A program made the translations under genes and the position numbers. This document shows positions 32,562-40,999 of a stretch of 64,000 bases of DNA, piece by piece (within the stretch, counting starts at the first letter, position 1; the number at the start of each line of letters is the position of its first letter). The stretch is taken from assembly GCA_965229005.1 (NCBI GenBank), contig CBDDIP010000002.1, forward strand, positions 1,984,001-2,048,000, read 5' to 3'. The notes below the pieces were generated by a model, which made no database searches, was not told the DNA's origin, and was given only the letters and a program-made list of their open reading frames with translations. Origin of the DNA: CBDDIP01 sp965229005 (lineage in GTDB: Bacteria > Actinomycetota > Acidimicrobiia > Acidimicrobiales > Ilumatobacteraceae).

Positions 32562-32643
32562 TGGGAGGTCCTCCTCAGGACGGTTCGTTGCCAGTACGAC
32601 GGTTCCCGATCCGCCGATCACGACACATCGCCGAGATTCTTGC

Positions 32644-32970
32644 TCAGGTTCTCGTTCCCTCCGCCGGACCGAAGATGACCAGCACCGACAGGTCCTCGGT
32701 GATGTCGGCGAAGCGGTGCACCTCGTGAGCTGGAACGAAGATCACATCGCCTTGCGACACCTCGGCCTCGCCGTCACCACTGACGAACCGGGCCCGTCCC
32801 GTGACGACCACGTAGATCTCGTCCTCGGCGTGTGGGTCCTGCGTGTCGTCGGCGCCAGCGGGAAGTGAGTACGTGCCGACCGAAAGGTCCGTCGTGCGCA
32901 AGTGCTCCGAGTAGTCGATCGCCCGGTCGGGCCCCAGTGTCAGCGCCCCAGCCCCGCTCAAGATCTGCAT
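32644..32970 (-). CDS. Cupin domain protein
   Basis: A 108-residue cupin. DPHAEDEIYVVVTGRARFV carries the His and two Glu/Asp metal ligands of motif 1, and GDVIFVPAHEVHRFADI is motif 2. ATG 32968-32970 begins the recognisable fold. Function unknown; it is on the same strand as the ECF42 cluster but is separated from the DGPF gene by 82 bases. Confidence 0.8.
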   Translation of the reverse strand: MQILSGAGALTLGPDRAIDYSEHLRTTDLSVGTYSLPAGADDTQDPHAEDEIYVVVTGRARFVSGDGEAEVSQGDVIFVPAHEVHRFADITEDLSVLVIFGPAEGTRT

Positions 32971-33063
32971 GGCAGCGACGCTACGACGTCCCGCTGGCCC
33001 GAAGCTCCAACTTCTCGGTGCATCCTGCGACACGACCTGTCGCAATCCGCACCGAGAACGACG

Positions 33064-33642
33064 TCACATCAGCCCGGCGCGCTCCAGCACCTCGCGGGTG
33101 AAGCCGAGGTAGCGACGCAAGTCTTCTCGCTCCTCATCTGACGACGCCGCGGCAAGTGCACTGGTCTCGTCGTCGAAGACTTCGAGGGCCGCGGCTGTGT
33201 TCCCCGCGGCAATGAGAAATGCAGCCCTGACGGAGCCGTCGGTTTCGGTAGCGAGCACCCGCGGGTCCAACCGATCGTTCAACCACGGAAGGCCGAATCG
33301 CACAAGGAGCTCCGCCACCTCGGTGCCGTCAGCCGGATCGGCATTCATCCACCACACATCTCGACCAAAGGCGACGTTGCCGAGTCGGGCATAGCCAGAG
33401 GTGACCGCCGTGATGGACAACTCGGCCCAGCCTAGAAGTGCTTCAACCGCGGGGTAGACAACTCCGAGATTCACGCAGAAGGCCGGCCCGAATGCAGACC
33501 CCTGCGCCTCGACGACTTGGTAGACGTCGCCGACCTGGCGGACCCATCGGTTGCGGGTGCGTTTGAAGCCCTCTCGTTTGAGGAGTGGCGCGACGGTGTC
33601 GCGCAGGAGCGCAGTGAGCTGCTTCGCTGATTCCGAGGTCAT
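33064..33642 (-). CDS. DUF4304-like protein
   Basis: A 192-residue soluble protein. The opening LLRDTVAPLLKREGFKRTRNRWVR followed by a sheet-rich region with VNLGVVYP resembles DUF4304 proteins, which are uncharacterised. The frame uses more A/T-ending codons than its neighbours, and the surrounding DNA is less GC-rich, consistent with recent acquisition. The start ATG 33640-33642 follows a hairpin that separates it from the upstream flavoprotein gene. Confidence 0.7.
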   Translation of the reverse strand: MTSESAKQLTALLRDTVAPLLKREGFKRTRNRWVRQVGDVYQVVEAQGSAFGPAFCVNLGVVYPAVEALLGWAELSITAVTSGYARLGNVAFGRDVWWMNADPADGTEVAELLVRFGLPWLNDRLDPRVLATETDGSVRAAFLIAAGNTAAALEVFDDETSALAAASSDEEREDLRRYLGFTREVLERAGLM

Positions 33643-33656
33643 GACGTTCCGCCGCC

Positions 33657-33703
33657 TTCTCGTTGCATTTGACGACCGATTCTGTCGCTCAATGCAACGA
33701 GAA
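33657..33703 (-). terminator. 13-bp inverted repeat between flavoprotein and DUF4304 genes
   Basis: TTCTCGTTGCATT (33657-33669) pairs perfectly with AATGCAACGAGAA (33691-33703) around a 21-base loop. It lies just after the flavoprotein stop on the minus strand, where a terminator is expected; it could also be an operator for the DUF4304 gene. Confidence 0.5.
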
Positions 33704-33715
33704 CGCCGAGCGGAG

Positions 33716-34957
33716 CTACGCGGCGCTGCGGCCGGACTCGTCGAGGGTCCTGACGAGGTGGGCCGCGACCGAGTCCGTCTCGGATCCGCCGCTGCCGATG
33801 TAGCTCGACCGGCGGGTTCTCGTCAGGCTGCCGCCCAACGTGTACAGGCCCTCGACGTTGCGCACGACGCCGCCGTCGTGGACGAGCTTGCCTTTGCGAT
33901 CGAGGACGGGGAGGTCGAGCCAGGAGTAGTCGGGGCGATAGCCGGTCGCCCACACGATGGTCGTGATCGAGCCGTCGCGCAGATCGGCGGAGAGCACGGC
34001 CGGCGGCACGACCGTCGGGGCGAAGCGCTGGACGCAGCCAACCGGCGCGCCGGACGCCGCAGCCCACGCATCGAGACGCGCCAGCAATCGGTTCATCTTC
34101 AGGTCGGCCAACGCGACCGTGTTGGCGAGCGAGCCGGAGAACTGGGCGACGCCGTCGCGCATGCCGGCGATGCGGCCGACCAGCCGCACGCCGATGCCCG
34201 ACAAGACGTTGAGATCGAGCGTCCGTCGATCCGGGGAACCGATCAGTTGCGGTGAGGGCACGTGCCGTGCCCGCACGAGATCGTCGACCTCGTCCCACCG
34301 CTCGTCGAGGATGCCGGCGGCATCCATCCACCACATGATGTCCCTGCCTCGGTACATCCGCGGCATGCGCACGTGCTCGCCGACCGACAGCGTCACCTGC
34401 CGGCCGCTGCGCTGGATCTCCTCGGCCAGCTGCACTCCGGTCGCCGACGCACCCACCACGAGCACGCCGCCATCCGGCAACGACGCAGGGGAGCAGTACG
34501 TCATCGGGTTCACCTGCAGCACCGACGCGGGAACGCCCGCAGACAGCGCCGGCACCGAGGCGATGTTGTTCGCCCCACTCGCCAGCACGAGCGAGCGGCA
34601 CCGCCACACTCCCTGGGGAGTGTGCACCGAGTACCCGCCCTCGGCGGGACGCACGCGCGTCACCGTCGTGCCGGTGTGCACCGGAGCGTCGATGCGCTCC
34701 GCGTACGACGAGATCATCCGCACCACGGATGGCATCGACATGAAGCCATCCGGGTTGCCGAGCAGCGGCGCCTGGCCCGGCAACCGGTTCATCCAGTTCG
34801 GCGTCAGCAGCCGAAGCGAGTCCCACCGCTCGGTGCGCCACGAGTTCGCCACCTCACCGCGCTCGAGGACCACGTGGTCGATCGAGCGTTCGGTGAGGCG
34901 GCGACTCATGGCGAGCCCGGCGTGCCCGGCCCCGATGATCACCGTGGTGGCATCCAT
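33716..34957 (-). CDS. NAD(P)/FAD-dependent monooxygenase (flavin-containing type)
   Basis: A 413-residue two-dinucleotide-binding flavoprotein. FAD motif GAGHAGLAMSRRLTERS at about residue 8, NRLP and lip residues typical of FMO-like enzymes, NADP motif VVGASATGVQLAEEI near 160, and WATGYRPDYSWL near 320. It may oxygenate a sulphur or nitrogen compound. ATG 34957 starts MDATTVIIGAGHAG; an upstream in-frame ATG at 34984 is possible. It is the last gene of the OsmC-methyltransferase-OsmC run. Confidence 0.87.
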   Translation of the reverse strand: MDATTVIIGAGHAGLAMSRRLTERSIDHVVLERGEVANSWRTERWDSLRLLTPNWMNRLPGQAPLLGNPDGFMSMPSVVRMISSYAERIDAPVHTGTTVTRVRPAEGGYSVHTPQGVWRCRSLVLASGANNIASVPALSAGVPASVLQVNPMTYCSPASLPDGGVLVVGASATGVQLAEEIQRSGRQVTLSVGEHVRMPRMYRGRDIMWWMDAAGILDERWDEVDDLVRARHVPSPQLIGSPDRRTLDLNVLSGIGVRLVGRIAGMRDGVAQFSGSLANTVALADLKMNRLLARLDAWAAASGAPVGCVQRFAPTVVPPAVLSADLRDGSITTIVWATGYRPDYSWLDLPVLDRKGKLVHDGGVVRNVEGLYTLGGSLTRTRRSSYIGSGGSETDSVAAHLVRTLDESGRSAA

Positions 34958-34989
34958 CGCGGAGTGCCGGTGCAACGCAACCATCGGGA

Positions 34990-35550
34990 TCAGCCGACCT
35001 CGACGGTGACGTTCGTCGGGTTCGTGAAGAGGTCGAACACGGCCGACCGCTTCTGCGACTGGGCGACGATCGCCTTGATGTCCTCCGGCGACGCATCGGC
35101 ATCGATGTCGAAGCGAACCGTGACATCGCTGAAGCCGTTGCGAACATCGGGATCGGCACCGAGGATGCCGAGGACGTTCATCTTCCCCTCCAGGTGTGCG
35201 GTCACCGACCGCAGCTGGACTTCCCGGTTCTGTGCCACCGCGGCAACGCCCGCAGTGAGGCAGCTGGCCAGCGCGGACAGCGCGATCTCCACCGGCGTCG
35301 CGCCGCGATCCTCGGAGGCGAAGCACGCCGGGTGGTCGGCGTTGAACGTGAACGCCTGCTTGTGCTCGTGCTCCTGGCCGAGGCCGGAGAACCCGGTGAC
35401 GGTGGACTGCGTGAAGGTGCCGTGCACCCACTTGCAGGTCGCCTTCCAGGTGAAGTCGGCGGCCTCGGGAGCGCCGCTCAGTGCCTCGCGGGCTCCGAGC
35501 AACGCGGCCGTGTTGACGCCGTTGTCCACGGGTGTGTTCGTGATGGTCAT
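34990..35550 (-). CDS. OsmC family protein
   Basis: A 186-residue peroxiredoxin-like protein. The ALASCLTAGVAAVAQNREV segment contains the catalytic Cys of OsmC/Ohr proteins, and the N-terminal Cys-containing strand TWKATCKWVHG may supply the partner. These enzymes reduce organic peroxides. AGGAAAT precedes ATG 35548-35550 by 4-5 bases. It is the third gene after the divergent TetR promoter. Confidence 0.88.
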   Translation of the reverse strand: MTITNTPVDNGVNTAALLGAREALSGAPEAADFTWKATCKWVHGTFTQSTVTGFSGLGQEHEHKQAFTFNADHPACFASEDRGATPVEIALSALASCLTAGVAAVAQNREVQLRSVTAHLEGKMNVLGILGADPDVRNGFSDVTVRFDIDADASPEDIKAIVAQSQKRSAVFDLFTNPTNVTVEVG

Positions 35551-35584
35551 TGCATTTCCTCTCGTGGTTTGTTGTGTTGAGAAC

Positions 35585-36400
35585 TCAGTCGCGTCGCCCG
35601 GAGGCGATGACGAACTCGCCCGGCACGCGGTAGCCCGCGCCGTCGGCGAAGGGGGCGATCGAGGCGAGGTACTCGGCGTAGGCCGAGGCACGGGTCTCGT
35701 CGTCGAAGCGGGAAGCGGCAAGCGCCACGGGCCCGCCGAGGAAGGCAGCGCCGATCGCCTCCTCGTCGGAGCCGTAGACGAGCTCGACGCTCAACCGCGT
35801 CTCTGTGACGTCGGTGAAGCCGGCGCGTTCCATCGTCGATCGCAGCACGCCCGGGCCGCCGAGGGCGAAGAACATCGGGCACACGTCGGACGAGACGCGA
35901 GCGTCGACGATCGGGAAGATCTCGGCCCAACCGCAGTTGCGCCGCTCGCCCCACACGGACACGACCGTGCGCCCACCGGCGCGCAGTGCGCGATGCATCT
36001 CGGCCAACGCAGCGGGCGGCGACGGCACGTACATCAGGCCGAGCGAGCAGAGCGCGACGTCGAACTCGCCGTCCACCCCGAGCGACTCGGCGCCCGCGGT
36101 CGCGACGTCGACGTTGGTGATCCCGGCGTCGTGCGCGCGCTGTGCGACCGCGGCGACCATCTTCGGTGCGATGTCGGTGGCCAGCACCCGTCCCGATGGG
36201 CCCACCTGCAGTGCGGCGGGCAGCGTCACGAGTCCCGTGCCGCAGGCGACGTCGATCACTCGCTCGCCAGGCTGCATCGCCGCGGTGTCGACGACGCAAT
36301 CGAGCGACGGCTGCAGCTGCGTGCGCCAGAACTCCTCGTAGCACGTCGAGGCGCGATCCCAACCCTGGCGCTGCACCCAGCGCATCAGCTTGGCCTCCAT
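35585..36400 (-). CDS. Class I SAM-dependent methyltransferase
   Basis: A 271-residue methyltransferase. Motif I VIDVACGTGLVTLPAA, motif II with ATDIAPKMV, and CSLGLMYVPSPPAALAEMHRALRAGG (motifs III/IV) are intact. The substrate could be a thiol, quinone or metabolite. The ATG overlaps the stop of the preceding OsmC gene (TGATG). Confidence 0.9.
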   Translation of the reverse strand: MEAKLMRWVQRQGWDRASTCYEEFWRTQLQPSLDCVVDTAAMQPGERVIDVACGTGLVTLPAALQVGPSGRVLATDIAPKMVAAVAQRAHDAGITNVDVATAGAESLGVDGEFDVALCSLGLMYVPSPPAALAEMHRALRAGGRTVVSVWGERRNCGWAEIFPIVDARVSSDVCPMFFALGGPGVLRSTMERAGFTDVTETRLSVELVYGSDEEAIGAAFLGGPVALAASRFDDETRASAYAEYLASIAPFADGAGYRVPGEFVIASGRRD

Positions 36401-36933
36401 CACGCCACCGGCACTTCGGTCGATGGCGTCGCCGCGTTCAACGCGACCGTGCGACTGACGGCGACGGAGCGGGTGAACAGGTCGAGGACCGGGCTCAGCT
36501 GATCGCCCTCGTCGATGAGGCGCATCACGTCCTCGTCCGCAGCCGGGCTGTCGATCTCGACGTGGAAGCGCACGCTGCGGAAGCCGGCCGGTTCGCTGGT
36601 GTCGGTCAGCAGCATCCCGGCGACCGCGGACTCGGTCTCCACCGTCACGCGCACGGACGTCAGCGGCACGCCGTGCTTGGCGGCTCGCAAGCGGTAGCTC
36701 ATGGCCATGCAGCTGCCGAGCGCGGCGCGCATCAGCACGCTCGGCGCTGGTGCCGAGCCTTCGCCGCCGATGCGGTCGAGGAGGTCGGCATCGGTGTGCC
36801 ACGGCCCGTCCTCGGTGGTGCAGCGCAGGCCGCTGGTGAGAGTGGTGACGGAGGTGGAGGTGCCGACCCCGAAGCCCGGCTTGCGGGTCAGTGCGGTCTC
36901 CAGGCGGTCGATGGCGGTGGCGATGGTGTCCAT
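36400..36933 (-). CDS. OsmC family protein (second)
   Basis: A 177-residue OsmC-fold protein with the central RAALGSCMAMSYRLRAAKHGV segment. It differs from the neighbour at 34990 and shares only the fold and the redox cysteine. ATG 36931-36933 is chosen, although the frame is open upstream through the operator region. It is the first gene transcribed away from the TetR gene. Confidence 0.88.
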   Translation of the reverse strand: MDTIATAIDRLETALTRKPGFGVGTSTSVTTLTSGLRCTTEDGPWHTDADLLDRIGGEGSAPAPSVLMRAALGSCMAMSYRLRAAKHGVPLTSVRVTVETESAVAGMLLTDTSEPAGFRSVRFHVEIDSPAADEDVMRLIDEGDQLSPVLDLFTRSVAVSRTVALNAATPSTEVPVA

Positions 36934-36955
36934 GGTGTTGGTGTCGATTCTCTCG

Positions 36956-37060
36956 TTCGGTCGATCGACCGAAAACATCGCGCCTCGCCCAAGTCCTTGT
37001 CAACCCCATTGTTGACAACCGCAGGTGAGGTGCGTCACACTCCAATCGGTCGACCGACCA
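36956..37060. promoter_or_regulatory. Divergent promoter region with three palindromic operators
   Basis: Between the OsmC and TetR genes. TTCGGTCGATCGACCGAA (36956-36973) is a perfect 18-bp palindrome; TCGGTCGACCGA (37046-37057) repeats its core. TTGTCAAC and GTTGACAA (36997-37004 and 37011-37018) form an 8-bp inverted repeat. The two CGGTCG sites look like sites for one dimeric TetR-type repressor, and the TTGTCAAC site may belong to another regulator or be a promoter element. Confidence 0.7.
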
Positions 37061-37092
37061 AATGTCCTGCCAAAAGGCCAAAGGGAGAGCGC

Positions 37093-37713
37093 GTGAAGCT
37101 CAGCACGCTGGAGTCCGAGACGGCGATGTCGATCATCGACGCCGCTCGTGCCCGTCTGATGATCGACGGCTACGCCGGCCTGTCCACTCGTAAGGTGGCA
37201 CAGCAGGCGGGCGTGCCGCTCTCGCAGGTGCACTACCACTTCGGTTCGAAGGGGGCCATGGTGCTGGCCGTGTTGGAGACGGAGAACCGCCGCCGGCTCG
37301 ACCGACAGGCTGGCATGTACGCGCAGGACTCGCCGCTGTGGCGGAGGTACGAGCAGGCCTGCGACTTCCTCGAGGACGACCTCGACAGCGGCTTCGTGCG
37401 CGTGCTGCAGGAGATGATCGCGGCCGGTTGGAGCAACCCCGAGATCGCTGCGGCCGCTCGCAACGTGCTCTCCGGTTGGTACACGCTGCTGACCGAGGTG
37501 GCCACCGAAGCATCCGAGCGATTCGGCGGGCTCGGCCCGTTCTCGCCCGCCGAGGTCGCCGCGTTGATCGGCAACGTCTTCATCGGCTCGGAGGCGCTGC
37601 TCCTGCTCGGCTTCGATCGCCACCAGATGCCGATCCGCACGAGCCTGCGTCGCATCGCCGACGTCATCCGCGTCGCCGAGGAGGCGCACGCCGCCAACGG
37701 GAAGCAGCACTGA
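37093..37713 (+). CDS. TetR family transcriptional regulator
   Basis: A 206-residue repressor. The N-terminal helix-turn-helix covers about residues 20-55 (GYAGLSTRKVAQQAGVPLSQVHYHFGSKGAMVLAVLE). The ligand domain has no clear relatives. AAGGGAGAG precedes GTG 37093. It probably controls the divergent OsmC-methyltransferase operon and itself through the palindromes upstream, and it leads directly into the downstream hydrolase gene (3 bases). Confidence 0.92.
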   Translation: MKLSTLESETAMSIIDAARARLMIDGYAGLSTRKVAQQAGVPLSQVHYHFGSKGAMVLAVLETENRRRLDRQAGMYAQDSPLWRRYEQACDFLEDDLDSGFVRVLQEMIAAGWSNPEIAAAARNVLSGWYTLLTEVATEASERFGGLGPFSPAEVAALIGNVFIGSEALLLLGFDRHQMPIRTSLRRIADVIRVAEEAHAANGKQH

Positions 37714-37715
37714 TC

Positions 37716-38219
37716 GTGCGCGCGATGGAACCCAGTGACAGCGGCTTCGTCACGCGCGACGGCGTGCGCATCCACTGGGAGTCCTTCGGCGAGAGCGAGG
37801 TCACCGTGCTGCTCGCGCCGACGTGGTCGGTCATCCCGTCGCGGTTCTGGAAGCTGCAGGTGCCGCACCTCGCTCGCCGCTACCGCGTCATCACCTTCGA
37901 CGGTCGCGGCACCGGCCTCAGCGACGCGCCGGTCGGGCCCGAGGCGTACTCGCACTTCGAGTTCGCCGACGATCTCGGCGCAGTGCTCGACGCCAACGGT
38001 GTCGAACGCGCCGTGCTCGTCGCGCTGTCGTGCGGGACGACGTGGTCGGTGCAGTTCGCCGCCGACCACCCCGACCGGGTCGCCGGGCTCGTCAGCATCT
38101 GCCCGGCGGTGCCGCTGGTGCCCGGCCACCCCGAGCGCCAGCAGCCACCCGCTCGACGAACCGCTCGACACCGCAGAGGGGTGGGCGAAGTACAACGCGC
38201 CCTACTGGCTGAGCGGTGA
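37716..38219 (+). pseudogene. N-terminal half of frameshifted alpha/beta hydrolase
   Basis: About 145 good residues of an alpha/beta hydrolase followed by a wrong-frame tail. It has GVRIHWESFG at the start, TFDGRGTGLSDAP (oxyanion region) and the nucleophile elbow ALSCGT with the expected serine. The frame is lost near 38141-38150, where removing one C from the run GCCACCC restores continuity with the remaining hydrolase and glycosyltransferase sequence. GTG 37716, or ATG 37725, is the start. The TetR gene is 3 bases upstream. Confidence 0.75.
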
Positions 38220-39831
38220 GGAGCACTACCGCGACTTCCTCGAGTTCTTCTTCGCCCAGATGTTCCACGAGCCGCACTCCACCAAGCAGATCGAGGACTG
38301 CGTCAGCTGGGGGCTGGAGATCCCGCCGTCCGTGCTCGTCGACGCCACCCGTGGTCTCGAGGCGTGCGGGCTGGAGAGCTTCGCCCAGGTGTGCACGCGG
38401 GTGACCGCGCCGGTGCTCGTCATCCAGGGTGACGAGGATCGCATCCGTCCTGCGGCCGGTGCCGTCGCGCTTGCCGACCTCACCGGTGGCGAGCTGGTGG
38501 TCGTCGCCGGGGGCGGCCACGGCCCACAAGCCCGCGATCCGATCCTCGTCAACCGGCTGATCGAGCAGTTCGTCGATCGCATCCACCCACGGCCGAAGGC
38601 CCGAACGTGGACGCACGCGGCACGGCGGCCGAAGAAGGCGCTCTACATCTCGTCGCCCATCGGCCTCGGCCACGCGATGCGCGATGCATCGATCGCCGAC
38701 GAGTTGCGCAAGCTGCACCCCGACCTGCAGATCGACTGGTTGGCGCAGCACCCCGTCACGAAGGTGCTCGAGCACCGCGGCGAGACGATCCACCCGGCGT
38801 CGCGCTTCCTCGCCAACGAGTCGGCGCACATCGAGCACGAGGCCGACGAGCACGACCTCCACGCCTTCCAGGCGATCCGGCGGATGGACGAGATCCTCGT
38901 CAACAACTTCATGGTCTTCGACGACATCGTCAGCGACGAGCACTACGACCTCGTCATCGGCGACGAGGCGTGGGACGTCGACCACTTCCTTCACGAGAAC
39001 CCGTCGCACAAGCGGTTCGCGTTCGCCTGGATGACCGACTTCGTCGGGTGGCTGCCGATGCCCGATGGCGGCGAGCACGAAGCAGCGCTGACCGCTGATT
39101 ACAACCTGGAGATGATCGAGCAGCGCCAGCGGTACCGCCGCCTGCGGGACGCATCGATCTTCGTCGGTGATCCCGACGACATCGTGCCCCACTCGTTCGG
39201 CCCGGACATGCCGCGCATCCGCGAGTGGACCGAAGCCAACTTCGAGTTCTCCGGCTACATCACCGGCTTCGACCCGATCGACCTCGGCGAGCGCGATCGG
39301 TTGCGTGCCGAGCTCGGCTACGGCGCCGACGAGCTCGTCTGCGTCGTCACGGTCGGCGGCTCCGGTGTCGGCGGGGACCTCCTGCGCCGCGTCGTCGACG
39401 CGTCGCCCGCGGCGCGGCGGCTGGTCGGCAACCTGCGCTTCGAGGTGGTCGTCGGGCCCCGCCTCGACCCGGCGTCACTGCCTCGCCACGACGGTGTCCG
39501 CTACCACCGCTTCGTGCCCGACCTGTACCGCCACCTCGCCGCGTGTGATCTGGCGATCGTGCACGGCGGACTCACCACCGGCATGGAGCTGGTGGCCAAC
39601 CGTCGCCCGTTCATCTACGTGCCGCTGCAGCACCACTTCGAGCAGAACTTCCACGTGCACCACCGCCTGCAGCGCTATGGCGCCGGGCATCGCATGGACT
39701 ACGCCGACACGATCGACCCCGACCACCTCGCCGCAGTCATCGCCGCCGAGATCGGTCGCGAGGTGAACTACCTGCCCGTCGAGACCAACGGCGCAGCGAG
39801 AGCCGCTGCCTCCATCGCCGCCCTGCTCTGA
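38146..39831 (+). CDS. C-terminal hydrolase half fused to glycosyltransferase (GT-B-like)
   Basis: Sensible sequence resumes at PLDEPLDTAEGWAKYN and gives about 560 residues. The first 145 complete the hydrolase: GDEDRIRPAAGA and GGGHGPQARD provide the acid and histidine of its triad. The rest is a UDP-glycosyltransferase-like protein with SPIGLGHAMRDASIADELR, GLTTGMELVANRRPFIYVPLQ and a final nucleotide-binding half. I recall this fused architecture in actinobacteria. An intact gene would be about 705 residues (37716-39831). The open frame extends upstream to 37735 but is not meaningful there. Confidence 0.72.
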   Translation, partial: HPLDEPLDTAEGWAKYNAPYWLSGEEHYRDFLEFFFAQMFHEPHSTKQIEDCVSWGLEIPPSVLVDATRGLEACGLESFAQVCTRVTAPVLVIQGDEDRIRPAAGAVALADLTGGELVVVAGGGHGPQARDPILVNRLIEQFVDRIHPRPKARTWTHAARRPKKALYISSPIGLGHAMRDASIADELRKLHPDLQIDWLAQHPVTKVLEHRGETIHPASRFLANESAHIEHEADEHDLHAFQAIRRMDEILVNNFMVFDDIVSDEHYDLVIGDEAWDVDHFLHENPSHKRFAFAWMTDFVGWLPMPDGGEHEAALTADYNLEMIEQRQRYRRLRDASIFVGDPDDIVPHSFGPDMPRIREWTEANFEFSGYITGFDPIDLGERDRLRAELGYGADELVCVVTVGGSGVGGDLLRRVVDASPAARRLVGNLRFEVVVGPRLDPASLPRHDGVRYHRFVPDLYRHLAACDLAIVHGGLTTGMELVANRRPFIYVPLQHHFEQNFHVHHRLQRYGAGHRMDYADTIDPDHLAAVIAAEIGREVNYLPVETNGAARAAASIAALL

Positions 39832-40232
39832 CGGCGCGGGCGGGCGATGAGCACGACGCATCCGGCGATGACCAGCAGCGAGATCGCGATGTCGATGCCC
39901 CACACGATGCGCGCCTGCTGGTGCACCAGCTCGCATGGCTCGCGGTTGTAGACCAACGCCGGCCGATCCGCCGGTTGCTCCTTCAACGTGGGCAGCGGGT
40001 CGCCGTCCCTGGCCGCCGAGTCGAACAACGAGTTGCAGCTGACCCGCTGCGACACCGGGATCGCCGCCTTCGGTGGGTTCAGCGCGAGCGTCGAGTAGTC
40101 GATGCCCACCGGTACCGAGTCCTTCAACGGTTGCAGCGCCCACAACGCGAGGATCGCCACGTTCAGGGCCACGACCACCCCGATGATCGTCGTGCACGCC
40201 CCGACTCGCGTCTTCGGCCGAAGGATGCTCAC
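39768..40232 (-). CDS. Two-helix membrane protein of unknown function
   Basis: A 154-residue protein with helices near residues 15-35 and 115-135 and an outside loop of about 80 residues containing two cysteines (SCNSLF and EPCELV). The GTG at 40230-40232 is used; TTG 40241 is an alternative. It overlaps the end of the glycosyltransferase gene on the other strand by 64 bases. No family recognised. Confidence 0.5.
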   Translation of the reverse strand: MSILRPKTRVGACTTIIGVVVALNVAILALWALQPLKDSVPVGIDYSTLALNPPKAAIPVSQRVSCNSLFDSAARDGDPLPTLKEQPADRPALVYNREPCELVHQQARIVWGIDIAISLLVIAGCVVLIARPRRQSRAAMEAAALAAPLVSTGR

Positions 40233-40271
40233 AGCCGACAACCTACGGCACGTTCCTCGGTGACCACCATC

Positions 40272-40304
40272 ACTTGGTGGGTCTGGGATCTCACCAAGTA
40301 TGAT
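40272..40304 (+). promoter_or_regulatory. Promoter and operator of the AbrB/PIN module
   Basis: ACTTGGTG (40272-40279) and CACCAAGT (40292-40299) form a perfect 8-bp inverted repeat. TTGGTG (40274-40279) and TATGAT (40299-40304), 19 bases apart, resemble -35 and -10 boxes. Transcription would begin about 40311, where the GTG start of the antitoxin lies, so the mRNA is probably leaderless and self-repressed by antitoxin binding. Confidence 0.6.
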
Positions 40305-40310
40305 CGGCGT

Positions 40311-40547
40311 GTGGCCAGGTCGGAGCGCTTCAAGGTGTCGTCCTCAGGTCAGCTGTCGCTGCCGGCAGCCGTACGGCGTCGCTGGCACCTGGTCGACGGC
40401 GGGCAGGTTGAGGTGATCGATCTGGGCTTCGGCGTGCTCACGGTTCCGGCAGGCCAGGCGGGGCGCCTGCTCGACATGGTCCTCCCGGCCGAGGTCCACT
40501 ACCAGAACGTTGCCGACGAGACGGATCCCGATCTTCGGACGACGTAG
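40311..40547 (+). CDS. AbrB/MazE-type antitoxin
   Basis: A 78-residue DNA-binding protein with a swapped-hairpin AbrB fold at its N terminus: RFKVSSSGQLSLPAAVRRRWHLVDGGQVEVIDLG. The rest binds the toxin. GTG 40311 coincides with the predicted transcription start. The PIN-like toxin gene begins 3 bases after its stop. The usual pairing of AbrB-type antitoxins is with VapC or MazF toxins. Confidence 0.8.
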   Translation: MARSERFKVSSSGQLSLPAAVRRRWHLVDGGQVEVIDLGFGVLTVPAGQAGRLLDMVLPAEVHYQNVADETDPDLRTT

Positions 40548-40550
40548 CAA

Positions 40551-40982
40551 ATGGCTGTCGTCCTGCTCGATGACCACCTGACCCGTGACTGGCTGGCGGG
40601 GCCCGATCCTGCGCTGCGACGTGCCATCGGGCGTTCGCCGATCGCCACCACGAACCTGTGGTTCGCCAGGCTGTGCAGGAGCGCGGCCGGCCATCAGGGC
40701 GGAGCCCTCCTCGGCGCGTGGGAGGGCCCCGAACGCGATGCCGTGATCGCCGGTCTGGTGGCGCTTCCGGTGGAGGTGCTGGTCGTGCCGATGCGCGACC
40801 TGGCGTGGCGGATGGGGCAGTTGGCCAACGAGCACGGCGGGCTCTCGACGCTCGGCGCAGAGGCGGTCGCCGCGGCCGAGCACCTGCGAGCTCGCATCCT
40901 CGCCTCGTCGAGGGACGACGGTCCCGGCATCCGGGCGGCCTGCAGCTCGTTGCGGATCAAGTACTCGACGCTCGAACGTTGA
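40551..40982 (+). CDS. PIN-domain-like toxin (VapC family, divergent)
   Basis: A 143-residue protein that begins MAVVLLDDHLTRDWLAGPDP, where the first acidic pair fits the PIN active site, and later has LAWRMGQLANEHGGLSTLGAEAVAAA. The order of acids is loose, so ribonuclease activity is inferred from context and from resemblance to short actinobacterial PIN proteins. It is directly downstream of the antitoxin gene. Confidence 0.65.
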   Translation: MAVVLLDDHLTRDWLAGPDPALRRAIGRSPIATTNLWFARLCRSAAGHQGGALLGAWEGPERDAVIAGLVALPVEVLVVPMRDLAWRMGQLANEHGGLSTLGAEAVAAAEHLRARILASSRDDGPGIRAACSSLRIKYSTLER

Positions 40983-40999
40983 CGCCCGCGGTTCCGGCG

